From: SKIA01 sp047602905
GTDB lineage: Archaea > Nanobdellota > Nanobdellia > Woesearchaeales > SKIA01
Assembly: GCA_047602905.1 (NCBI GenBank)
Contig: JBLKOP010000010.1
Location: 1-46,026, forward strand
Direction of reading: 5' to 3'
DNA length: 46,026 nt
The position numbers and the translations under genes are program-made. Of this stretch, positions 21,351 through 29,155 are shown piece after piece. The notes beneath the pieces are model-generated. The model was not told where the DNA came from, did no database searches, and worked only from the letters and a program-made list of their open reading frames with translations. The stretch's first letter is position 1. Each line of letters begins with the position of its first letter.

Positions 21351-22373
21351 GTGTCTTGGGAAACTATTTCTGAAGGTGTAGGGTTGTGGTTGGCCGAAGG
21401 AGATTCAAAAACTACTCAAGAGATTACGTTTACAAATTCAGAGCCTAAGCTTATAAAAACATTTTATGAATTGTTATATGAACTATTTCCTAGCTATAGT
21501 AATAGAATAAGGCTTTATGTGTATAGCGCCTCAGGTTCTGAGCAGCCGTTTAACATTTCTCCCCCTACTATAAAATTATATTCTGATATAAGAGCAACGA
21601 GGCCGTATGGAATTGTGAGGCTTACTTCTGTTGATTGCAGAATCGCTTGGCAATACTTCGTGGACACTGTAAAGAAGTATCAAAGGCTTCATCCGGCAAT
21701 ACTTAGAGGGATATTTGCAGGAGAAGGGTCTATACAGTTTGATGGTTTAGGACGTCGGATTATTCGTCTAGCACAACTTCGCTCTTCTCTTATTGAGTGG
21801 CTGTTTTCCTCATGTGGTTTTCAATTTAACTATAGTAGTAATAACAGAACTTACGAAATATCTCGACGTAATCAATGGGATCTTGCGAATTCACTTAATT
21901 TGTGTTCCTTACATCCTCAAAAACACGAGCAATTTGTATTAGCGTATAAAACCTTTCAACAATATCACTACCCTAAGGGCTATTTGAAGAGCTGTGTTGA
22001 GCAAGAGCTTATCTTTCCTTGTACTACTCGTTTTCTTGCAAAAAAGTATTCTCGCTCACCTGCTAGGATTTATGATATTCTCTATGAGCTTCAAGCAGAG
22101 GACAAAATACAGAAATACGGAGTTGGAAGTACTGTATACTGGATACTTTCATCACAGGAAGTTGTTATACTCTCTGGGAAGAACAATGCGGTATTACAAC
22201 TCGTAGAAGCAGGATTTCAAGAAGTTCCTGAAATGGTAAGGTATTTGAATGTCGGGCACAAGACTATTCGTAAGCATCTTCGAAAACTTACCCGATTTGG
22301 TATTGTAAGACAGGATGAGAATAACAAATGGAAGAGACTTCCCACAAAAAAAAGAATAATCGTGCTTTACTAG
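21351..22373 (+). CDS. Free-standing LAGLIDADG homing endonuclease with C-terminal winged helix
   Basis: The 340-aa protein starts at GTG. LAGLIDADG motif 1 is GLWLAEGD (residues 11-18, acidic Glu16) and motif 2 is LRGIFAGEGS (118-127, acidic Glu125), so a single chain holds both halves of the nuclease. EITFTNSEPKLIKTFYELL is typical of the family. The C-terminal ~150 residues look like one or two helix-turn-helix modules (TRFLAKKYSRSPARIYDILYEL; EVPEMVRYLNVGHKTIRKHLRKLTRFGIV). The gene is not inside an intein or intron. It ends 22 nt before the putative rnhB intron and overlaps rnhB exon 1 by 46 nt in another frame. Base composition differs from smc downstream. Confidence 0.88.
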   Translation: MSWETISEGVGLWLAEGDSKTTQEITFTNSEPKLIKTFYELLYELFPSYSNRIRLYVYSASGSEQPFNISPPTIKLYSDIRATRPYGIVRLTSVDCRIAWQYFVDTVKKYQRLHPAILRGIFAGEGSIQFDGLGRRIIRLAQLRSSLIEWLFSSCGFQFNYSSNNRTYEISRRNQWDLANSLNLCSLHPQKHEQFVLAYKTFQQYHYPKGYLKSCVEQELIFPCTTRFLAKKYSRSPARIYDILYELQAEDKIQKYGVGSTVYWILSSQEVVILSGKNNAVLQLVEAGFQEVPEMVRYLNVGHKTIRKHLRKLTRFGIVRQDENNKWKRLPTKKRIIVLY

Positions 22374-23015
22374 TGGGTGTTGATGAGAGCGGAAGAGTTC
22401 AGTAAGGTTCGCCTTCTAACTCCGAAAGGGCCTCTCATCGGACCTCTAGTAATGGTAGCGTTCGCAGTAGATGAATCTATAAAAATTCCTTCTGGTGTTA
22501 AGGACTCAAAAGAGCTTAGTGCTAAGCAACGAGAAGCGTTTTATGAAGAACTCATTAAGCTCCCGCACGCAATACGAGTAGTTGATCCTTCTGAAATTGA
22601 TGCAGCAGTAGCTCATAATAACCTTAACTGGTTAGAGGCTGAGCACACAGCAAGTCTCATTAACGAGCTTCAACCAACAAGAGCTGTTGTTGATTGTCCG
22701 TCAAGAAATTTACAAGCGTACGCAGAGTTTCTTCGAGAACGATGCCCAGGAGTAGAGGTTCACGTGCAGTTTAAGGCTGATCAAGAACACCCAGTAGTAG
22801 CCGCTGCAAGTATCATCGCAAAAGTAGTTCGTGACCGGCTAGTCAAAGAACTTCACGAACTAGCAGGTTTTGACTTTGGAAGCGGCTACTTGACTGACCC
22901 AAAAACCCAGGATTTTCTTAACAACCACTTCGATAAAGACTTCTCTGGCTACAGAAAGAGTTGGAAGCCGTATAAGAAACGAGTCTCTGATTCCGAGCAA
23001 AACAAACTTTTTTAA
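22328..23015 (+). CDS. rnhB: Ribonuclease HII interrupted by a putative 31-nt BHB intron
   Basis: RNase HII removes RNA from RNA-DNA hybrids. Exon 1 (22328-22395) reads MEETSHKKKNNRALLVGVD then ESG; exon 2 (22427-23015) continues GPLIGPLVMVAFAVDE. Joining them makes a split AGA Arg codon, giving GVDESGRGPLIGP with catalytic Asp19 and Glu20; the spliced protein has 218 aa. Further catalytic Asps lie in RAVVDCPS and KADQEHPVVAAASIIAKVVRD. Unspliced, exon 1 meets TAA at 22403, and an ORF starting at 22377 would lack the DExGRG motif. The C-terminal EQNKLF could be a weak PCNA-binding end. Transcription is probably shared with the upstream endonuclease. Confidence 0.85.
22382..22439 (+). other. 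Bulge-helix-bulge motif and 31-nt intron (22396-22426) in rnhB
   Basis: GATGAGAG (22382-22389, exon 1) pairs with CTCTCATC (22432-22439, exon 2). A central 4-bp helix follows, CGGA (22390-22393) with TCCG (22421-22424). Bulge 1 is AGA (22394-22396). The intron hairpin has stems GTT/AAC, AG/CT and AAGG/CCTT around a TTCG loop (22408-22411). Bulge 2 is AAAGGGC (22425-22431), 7 nt instead of 3. Cutting each bulge after its second base, the tRNA-splicing-endonuclease rule, removes 22396-22426 and restores the RNase HII frame and motif exactly. Confidence 0.8.
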
Positions 23016-23038
23016 CAAACAAACCCGTACCAGACTAT

Positions 23039-23347
23039 ATGCGACTAGCTCTTATTCACGTCCTCTGCAAAGATGACAAAGAAGCACAAACAATAAGCAA
23101 ACAATTACTAGATAAACGATTAGTTGCTTGCACGAACTTTTTTTCAGCAACAAGCAACTACTTTTGGAAGCAAGAACTTCAAGAAGAACAAGAAACTGTT
23201 TTACTTCTCAAAACGCTTCCTGAACTCGTAGAGCAAGCAAGAAAAGAAATCCTCAATATACATTCCTATGAGACTGCGTACGTAGCTTCTTTTTTTGTAG
23301 AAGTAACTGATGCGTACGGGCAGTGGGTTCTTGAGCAAACAACGTAA
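23039..23347 (+). CDS. cutA: CutA1 divalent-ion tolerance protein
   Basis: The 102-aa protein matches CutA1: RLVACTNFFSATSNYFWKQELQEEQETVLLLKT (conserved C-x-N and Y-W-x-E-E-x-LLLKT) and a C-terminal ILNIHSYETAYVASFFV. CutA forms a stable ferredoxin-like trimer; its physiological role is debated, with links to copper tolerance. The Cys and His of the family are kept. It has its own TATA-like TTTTTTAAC about 27 nt upstream and lies 23 nt after rnhB. Confidence 0.93.
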   Translation: MRLALIHVLCKDDKEAQTISKQLLDKRLVACTNFFSATSNYFWKQELQEEQETVLLLKTLPELVEQARKEILNIHSYETAYVASFFVEVTDAYGQWVLEQTT

Positions 23348-23400
23348 GCAGCTCTTCGTAGCAACGCTTATAAACGTTTAATTGCCGATATATTCCAGAA

Positions 23401-26400
23401 ATGGACTCGCAGCAACAAACACGCATTCTTCGCATGGAGATGAAAGGCTTTAAGAGCTTCGCGGACAAAACAGTTATTGAGTTTCAAGACGACTTCAACT
23501 GTATCTTAGGCCCTAATGGGAGTGGAAAAAGCAACGTCTTAGACGCTCTATGCTTCGTACTAGGAAAAGCAGGTAGTAAAGGCCTACGAGCAGAGAAAAC
23601 CGCGAACCTCATCTACAACGGAGGAAAAAGTAAGAAGCCAGCAAAACAAGGAGAAGTACACATCTGGTTTTGTAACAAAAGCAACGTCTTTCCTAGTGAT
23701 AACGAAGAAATAAAAGTTTCTCGAATAGTAAAAAGCAGCGGCCAAAGCGACTACAAAATTAATGACGAAACAAGCACGCGAACTAACATCCAAGACTTAT
23801 TAGCGCACGCAAAAATTGATCCTGACGGCTACAACATCATCTTACAAGGAGATATCGTTCGCCTCATAGAAATGAGCCCTAATGACAGGAGAGGAATTAT
23901 TGAAGAAATTTCAGGAATAAATATTTATGAAGAAAAAAAGGATAAAGCCGTGCGCGAGCTTGAGCGAGTAGAGCAGCAACTCAAAGAAGCAGATATTGTT
24001 CTTACAGAAAGAAAAAGTTATCTTAACGAACTAAAAAAGGAGCGCGACCAAGCACTCAAGTTCAAGGAGCTTGATGAGAAGATTAAGCGAAACAAAAAAA
24101 CGGTTCTTGTACGTGAAGAAGAAGAGAAGAACAAAAAAATTGTTTCTTTAGAAGAAAAAAGCTCTTCATTACAAGAAACTATTCAGCAACAACAAGAAGC
24201 TATAGATGCGCTAAAAGAACAAATCCTTGAGAAAAAGAAGTCTCTTGACGAGCTTAACCGAGAAGTAGAGCAGAAAGGAGAAAAAGACCAAGTAAGTATT
24301 CTTAAAGAAGCCGAGCAGTTACGAGTAGACCTAGCACTAAAGAAGCAACGCCAAGAACAACTCGCTCAAGAAATAACACGTATTCAGGAGCGAAGAAAAG
24401 ACTTGCAGCAAGAACAAGAAGAAACACAAAAAAAAGTTTCTCAGCTACAACAACAAGTTACTGAAGCAAAGAAGCGAGTGGCTGTACGAGAAAAAGATAA
24501 GGAGTCCGTTGAGAAAAAAATCCTTGCTGTACAAGAAAAAAATGATCTCTCAGACGCAGCGAGTTTAGATGAAGAAATAACGTCTATAGACGCGCAAGCA
24601 GAAAAGCTTCAAGAAACAATTACTGCCTTACGCGAAGAGCAACAAGAGCTTATGCGACAAAAAGACCGCGTAGACTATCAGATAAGCACGATTGATGAAA
24701 AAATTGCTAAAGTACAAGAAGCAAAAAGCGAGCAGAAAGAAGCTCTCGAGCAGCTTAAGAAGCAACGCCAAGAACTCCAAACAACACAAAACCAGCTCAG
24801 CCAAGCACTTGATCGATCAAGTGAAGTAGCAAGTGAGTTACAAACAGCCAAGGCAAAACTCTCCAAAGCTCAAGAAACCCTTGCGAAGCTACAAACCAGG
24901 CAAGCAAGTATTGCTGAGAGAGCAGCAGGAAGCCACGCAGTACAACAAGTCCTTAAACTTACTAACGAAAAAATTTACGGAACTATTGCTCAGCTAGGAA
25001 ACGTAGCTGAGGAGTACAGCACAGCACTAGAAATAGCTGCGGGAAGCCGTCTTAACAGCATCGTCGTAGAGGATGACCAAACAGCACAGCAATGCATCCA
25101 GTACCTTAAACAAAACCGTCTAGGAGTAGCTACGTTTCTTCCTCTAAACAAAATAAAAAGCTACCCTGTAAGTAGCGAGTTACAAAACCTTTCTCTAAGC
25201 GGAGTAGAAGGACTAGCCATTGACTTAGTGCGTTTTGAGGAGAAGTTTCGCTCAGCGTTTGCACACGTACTTGCTAACACGCTTATAGTAACTGACTTAA
25301 CAGCAGCAAGAAAAGTAGGTATTGGCAAGACGCGCATGGTCACCGTGGATGGAGACCTCGTAGGAGCAGGTGGTTCTATGAGCGGAGGATACAGAAAGCC
25401 TAAAACAGGTGGTGGAGGGTTTCAAGAAGAAGAACTCACCAAGCAAGTACGCGCAGCAGAGCAAGAAACAACTAATTACCAAACAATTACTTCTCGACTA
25501 ACAAGCGAGCAAGAAGAACTCACTTTGCGTATCGATGAGCAACGAGAGCGCCGTCACGTACTTCAGGACGAAATAGCTTCTCTTGAGCGAGAACTTCATA
25601 TAGACTCAGCAGACATGGACGCTAGCTCGCAAGCAAAAAACGATCTTCAGGATGAATCAGCCAAGTTAGAAGAACGCATAGACTCCACTATAGATGCTGT
25701 TCGTGAGAACAACAAAGAACTCGCTACTCTTAAGGCTCGCAAGCAAGAGCTGCGTGATAAACTTACGAGTATGCGAAGCCCACAAGCAATTGCTGAACTT
25801 AATGCTTTTGAAGCACAAAAGCAGCGTATTAATGAAGAAATCGTTGAGATACGAACCGAAGAGAAGAGTTTTGTTACGCAAATACAAAGTATTTACGAGC
25901 CAGAAATCGTTCGTGCACAAGAAATCCTTGCGCAACAAGACGAGGAAGAAAAGCGCTTCGTAAACGAGCAAAGCACGATTAAAGAAGCTCTTGTGAGTAT
26001 GAAGAAGGAATTAGCAGAAAAAGAGCGTCAAGAAGAAGCGTTTAGAAAACAATTCAAAGCACTCTTTGATAAACGAAACAAGCTAGAGGAACAAAAAGGG
26101 GTTCTTGAAGAAAAAACGATTGCTCAAGAAGAAAAAATTCGTAAAAAAGACCACGAACTATCCGCTCACAGCGTAGAGTTAGCAAAGCTGCGAGCAGAAC
26201 AAGCAGCTATTACTGAAGAACTAGAAGTGTTTAGCGGTGTAGAAGCGTACACGAGCAAAGCAAGTGACGTGATCGCAAAAGAAATTAAGGAGTTTGAGCG
26301 ACTAGTAGATAACCTAGGAGCAGTGAATATGAAAGCTCTTGATATGTATGAGAAAGTACACTCTGAGTACGAGAAGCTTGCAGGAAAAAAAGATGTCTTA

Positions 26401-26904
26401 ACAACGGAGCGAGAAGACGTGCTCTTAATGATTAATGAGATTGATACAAAGAAAAAAGAGTTGTTTATGAAAACCTTTAGCGTTGTTGAGGAGCACTTCA
26501 AAAACATCTTTAGTCAGCTCAGTACGAAAGGAGAAGCGTTTTTAGAATTAGAAAACCCGCAAGATCCTCTTTCTGAAGGACTTAATATTCGTGTTCGCCT
26601 CTCAGGAAATAAGTTCATGGATATACGCAGTCTCTCAGGAGGAGAGAAGACCATGACAGCCCTTGCGTTCTTAACTGCTATTCAGGAGTTTGAGCCAGCA
26701 AGCTTTTATGTTCTTGACGAAGTAGATGCTGCTCTTGATAAGAAAAACTCTGAGCGACTAGCAAGTATGATTCGCAGCTACAGCAACCAAGCACAATACA
26801 TTATTATTAGTCACAACGACACAGTAATTTCTGAAGCTGATAGCTTGTATGGTGTGAGTATGAATGAGCATGGTGTTAGCCAAGTAACTTCTTTGCAGCT
26901 TTAG
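23401..26904 (+). CDS. smc: Chromosome segregation ATPase SMC
   Basis: This is a full-length 1167-aa SMC. Walker A GPNGSGKSN is at residues 37-45, followed by a long coiled coil. The hinge (residues ~515-680) carries conserved Gly (LVGAGGSMSGGY). A second coiled coil leads to the signature RSLSGGEKTMTALAFL, and Walker B FYVLDEVDAALDKKN lies near the end. It organises and segregates the chromosome; ScpA/ScpB partners are not in this window. CTTATAAACG at 23367-23376 is its likely TATA. The last 29 bp overlap the convergent PIG-L gene. Confidence 0.97.
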   Translation: MDSQQQTRILRMEMKGFKSFADKTVIEFQDDFNCILGPNGSGKSNVLDALCFVLGKAGSKGLRAEKTANLIYNGGKSKKPAKQGEVHIWFCNKSNVFPSDNEEIKVSRIVKSSGQSDYKINDETSTRTNIQDLLAHAKIDPDGYNIILQGDIVRLIEMSPNDRRGIIEEISGINIYEEKKDKAVRELERVEQQLKEADIVLTERKSYLNELKKERDQALKFKELDEKIKRNKKTVLVREEEEKNKKIVSLEEKSSSLQETIQQQQEAIDALKEQILEKKKSLDELNREVEQKGEKDQVSILKEAEQLRVDLALKKQRQEQLAQEITRIQERRKDLQQEQEETQKKVSQLQQQVTEAKKRVAVREKDKESVEKKILAVQEKNDLSDAASLDEEITSIDAQAEKLQETITALREEQQELMRQKDRVDYQISTIDEKIAKVQEAKSEQKEALEQLKKQRQELQTTQNQLSQALDRSSEVASELQTAKAKLSKAQETLAKLQTRQASIAERAAGSHAVQQVLKLTNEKIYGTIAQLGNVAEEYSTALEIAAGSRLNSIVVEDDQTAQQCIQYLKQNRLGVATFLPLNKIKSYPVSSELQNLSLSGVEGLAIDLVRFEEKFRSAFAHVLANTLIVTDLTAARKVGIGKTRMVTVDGDLVGAGGSMSGGYRKPKTGGGGFQEEELTKQVRAAEQETTNYQTITSRLTSEQEELTLRIDEQRERRHVLQDEIASLERELHIDSADMDASSQAKNDLQDESAKLEERIDSTIDAVRENNKELATLKARKQELRDKLTSMRSPQAIAELNAFEAQKQRINEEIVEIRTEEKSFVTQIQSIYEPEIVRAQEILAQQDEEEKRFVNEQSTIKEALVSMKKELAEKERQEEAFRKQFKALFDKRNKLEEQKGVLEEKTIAQEEKIRKKDHELSAHSVELAKLRAEQAAITEELEVFSGVEAYTSKASDVIAKEIKEFERLVDNLGAVNMKALDMYEKVHSEYEKLAGKKDVLTTEREDVLLMINEIDTKKKELFMKTFSVVEEHFKNIFSQLSTKGEAFLELENPQDPLSEGLNIRVRLSGNKFMDIRSLSGGEKTMTALAFLTAIQEFEPASFYVLDEVDAALDKKNSERLASMIRSYSNQAQYIIISHNDTVISEADSLYGVSMNEHGVSQVTSLQL
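24806..24823. repeat. Perfect 18-bp palindrome inside smc
   Basis: CACTTGATC is followed directly by its reverse complement GATCAAGTG within the first coiled-coil coding region. It may be chance or a DNA-binding or methylation site (it contains two GATC). Confidence 0.6.
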
Positions 26905-27532
26905 GTGCTTGATGAAATACTTCTACAAATCGTTTTTTATGCCGTAGTCCGTGTAGGAAGCGACGAAGAAACACTACTGGCAGTAAGCGATAAACACCTA
27001 TTTTTTGGCTTTCAAAACTCTTTAGTGCTCTCCACTGAGTGCTTAGCGTGTCACTAATGTCTACGATGAGTTGTGCTTGGTCTCGGTACAGCAGTGCTAG
27101 CGGGTTCCACACGCTATACATCCAGATAGCTTCTTGGTACTTGTTCGTATACGCTTCTCGTATAGTAAACTCAGCGACTGCTCGGTGGTCTGTGTGTAGA
27201 TCATCAAGTGCTGTAGTAAATATTGCTCTTGGTTGTTCTTGCTCTAAGATACTTGCGAATTCTTCTTTCCAGTACTTCTTTTGCAGTTCTTCTTTGAGTT
27301 TGAGGTCTGGAAGCTTAAAAAAAAGTATTTCTTGCACTCCTAGTATCTGCGCTGCTCGTCGCGCTTCTCGTTCTCTTCGCGTACTAATAGCATCTTTTTT
27401 TTGTGTGCTTACTCGCTCAGCAAGACTAAAAATAATCAGAACTACTCGCTCGTTCTGTGCGTACTTTGCTATTGTTCCTCCCATACCAATGACTTCGTCA
27501 TCCGGGTGAGGGCTGCACACAAGAATTGTCAT
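26876..27532 (-). CDS. PIG-L / LmbE family N-acetylglucosaminyl deacetylase-like protein
   Basis: The 218-aa protein contains the family's zinc motif PHPDDEVIGMGG near the N-terminus and a later HTDHRAVAEF. PIG-L proteins deacetylate GlcNAc-linked substrates such as GlcNAc-PI or GlcNAc-inositol intermediates. The start is the ATG at 27532 (TILVCSPHPDDE); a longer frame from 27580 would run into tRNA-Gly. The C-terminal ~40 residues are basic (RRFLHGLRHKKR) and might touch membrane or nucleic acid. It is convergent with smc. Confidence 0.88.
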   Translation of the reverse strand: MTILVCSPHPDDEVIGMGGTIAKYAQNERVVLIIFSLAERVSTQKKDAISTRREREARRAAQILGVQEILFFKLPDLKLKEELQKKYWKEEFASILEQEQPRAIFTTALDDLHTDHRAVAEFTIREAYTNKYQEAIWMYSVWNPLALLYRDQAQLIVDISDTLSTQWRALKSFESQKIGVYRLLPVVFLRRFLHGLRHKKRFVEVFHQAPKAAKKLLG

Positions 27533-27576
27533 GTAGTGTTGAGTTTGCTTAACTATTTGAGTGTTTCGAGAAAACT

Positions 27577-27646
27577 GCACCTGACGGGAATCGAACCCGT
27601 AGCTTCGGCTTGGAAGGCCGAGGTGTTACCATTACACCACAGGTGC
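27577..27646 (-). tRNA. tRNA-Gly (anticodon TCC)
   Basis: The 70-nt cloverleaf is complete: acceptor GCACCTG/CAGGTGC, D-arm GTGT/ACAC, anticodon stem TCGGC/GCCGA with loop CTTCCAA (TCC anticodon, GGA codons), a 4-nt variable loop, and T-arm ACGGG/CCCGT with loop TTCGATT. CCA is not encoded. No intron is present. Confidence 0.97.
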
Positions 27647-27766
27647 CTATGAGCGCATAAACCAGTAACGAACAACAGATTCCTGCTGGCCGTTTCTGTT
27701 AGAGGCGCGTTGAGTACAAATAACAAGTAGTTTATAAACATATTTTTTTGTTCTTCCTCACCCAAT

Positions 27767-27778
27767 AAGTTATAAACG
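27767..27778 (+). promoter_or_regulatory. TATA box of the SRP54 gene
   Basis: AAGTTATAAACG is centred about 27 nt before the ATG at 27800, consistent with leaderless transcription. A second A/T element (TTTATAAACA, about 27731-27740) lies further upstream. Confidence 0.55.
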
Positions 27779-27799
27779 AGCAGTTGCTCTCTGTAGTGT

Positions 27800-29155
27800 A
27801 TGGTTCTTGACAATCTCGGCGACAGCCTGAAGAGCGCTCTTAGTAAGCTTACCGGAGCTTCTTTTGTTGATGAGAAGCTCATTAATGAGATTGTTAAGGA
27901 GTTTCAGCGCTCTCTCTTGCAGGCTGACGTGAATGTTCAGCTCGTTTTTTCCTTAACTAACGAGATTAAGCAGCGTGCTAAGCAAAAAACTCCTTCTGGT
28001 CTTACGAAGCGTGAGCACCTCGTTAATATTGTTTATGAGGAGTTAACGAAGTTCTTGGGCGGTGAGAGTGAGGGTTTTGTTGTTGAGAAGAAGCCGTTTG
28101 TGATTATGCTTGTTGGGTTGTTTGGTAACGGAAAAACCACTACTGCTGGTAAGTTGGCTAAGTATTTTAAGAATCGTGGTAAGACGGTGAGTCTTATTAG
28201 TACGGATACTTGGCGTCCTGCTGCTTTTGAGCAACTCAAGCAGCTAGGTGCTCAGGTGGGTGTTTCTGTGTATGGGGATCCTTCGCAAAAAGATCCTTCT
28301 CAAATTTTTTCTACGTATAAACAAGAAGCTCTAACTTCTGATGTGGTTATTGTTGATACTGCTGGTAGAGACGCTCTTAGTGATGAGTTAGTAGCGGAGA
28401 TTTCTGCTATTGACGCAGTAGTCAATGCTGATGAGAAGTTACTGGTTATGGCTGCTGATATGGGTCAGGGCGCTCAGAAGCAAGCGCAGATGTTTCATGA
28501 TACTGTTGGGGTTACTGGTGTTGTTCTTACCAAGCTTGACGGTACTGCTAAGGGGGGTGGTGCTTTGAGTGCTTGTGCTGCTACGAGTGCTCCTATTCGT
28601 TTTATTGGTGTTGGTGAGAAAGTTGATGCTCTTGAGGAGTTTAAGCCAAAGAATTTTGTTGGTCGCTTGCTTGGGATGGGTGATTTAGAAGCTTTGCTGG
28701 AAAAAGCTCAGTTGGCTGTTTCTGAGGAGGAGGCTGTTGATATGCAAAAGAAGTTGTTGAAGGGTGATTTTACTCTTCTGGATATGTATCAGCAGTTGGA
28801 GGCTGTTAAGAAAATGGGTCCGTTAAGTAAGGTTTTGGAGATGATTCCTGGTATGAGCTCCTCTGCTCTTCCTAAGGGTGCTCTTGAGCAGCAGCAACAG
28901 AATCTTGAGCGTTTCAAGCACGTGCTTAATAGTATGACGAAGCAGGAGCTTGAGCAGCCGGAGATAGTGAGTAATTCTCGTATTCAGCGTATTAGTTCTG
29001 GTAGTGGTCAGGATGAGAAGGTTATTCGTGGTTTGCTTAAGCAGCATAAGCAGTCTAAGAAGTTGCTGAAGCAGTTTAAGGGTAAGGGTTCTGAGAAGCA
29101 AATGCAGAAGATGATGCAGCGTATGGGCGGCGCTGGTGGTATGCCGAAGTTTTAG
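27800..29155 (+). CDS. srp54: Signal recognition particle GTPase SRP54
   Basis: This SRP protein targets nascent membrane and secreted proteins. The 451-aa protein has an N-terminal helical bundle, then the G domain with GLFGNGKTTTAGKLA (G1), STDTWRPAAFEQL (G2), VDTAGRDAL (G3), TKLDGTAKGGGALS (G4) and GVGEKVDALEEFKP (G5). The Met-rich M domain begins near residue 320 (KKMGPLSKVLEMIPGM) and ends KQMQKMMQRMGGAGGMPKF, the RNA- and signal-peptide-binding tail. The gene overlaps the convergent DHH gene by 4 bp. Confidence 0.97.
   Translation: MVLDNLGDSLKSALSKLTGASFVDEKLINEIVKEFQRSLLQADVNVQLVFSLTNEIKQRAKQKTPSGLTKREHLVNIVYEELTKFLGGESEGFVVEKKPFVIMLVGLFGNGKTTTAGKLAKYFKNRGKTVSLISTDTWRPAAFEQLKQLGAQVGVSVYGDPSQKDPSQIFSTYKQEALTSDVVIVDTAGRDALSDELVAEISAIDAVVNADEKLLVMAADMGQGAQKQAQMFHDTVGVTGVVLTKLDGTAKGGGALSACAATSAPIRFIGVGEKVDALEEFKPKNFVGRLLGMGDLEALLEKAQLAVSEEEAVDMQKKLLKGDFTLLDMYQQLEAVKKMGPLSKVLEMIPGMSSSALPKGALEQQQQNLERFKHVLNSMTKQELEQPEIVSNSRIQRISSGSGQDEKVIRGLLKQHKQSKKLLKQFKGKGSEKQMQKMMQRMGGAGGMPKF

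Noticed and set aside
22396..22426. Programmed frameshift instead of an intron
   Set aside because: The insertion is 31 nt with an in-frame TAA and encodes residues absent from all RNase HII proteins; a simple +1 or -1 shift cannot restore the motif.
21351..23015. Endonuclease as an intein or as an intron-encoded ORF within rnhB
   Set aside because: The endonuclease frame ends before the intron, lacks intein splicing motifs, and a complete rnhB start (22328) lies within its 3' end. It is adjacent, not inserted.
22377..23015. RNase HII starting at 22377 (GTG) or 22383 without an intron
   Set aside because: This protein would lack the GVDExGRG motif with two catalytic acids, while that exact motif is present in another frame immediately upstream and is recovered by a BHB-compatible excision.
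24806..24823. 18-bp palindrome in smc as a dif or origin site
   Set aside because: It lies inside coding sequence, is not similar to the archaeal dif layout I know, and one such palindrome in 46 kb can occur by chance.
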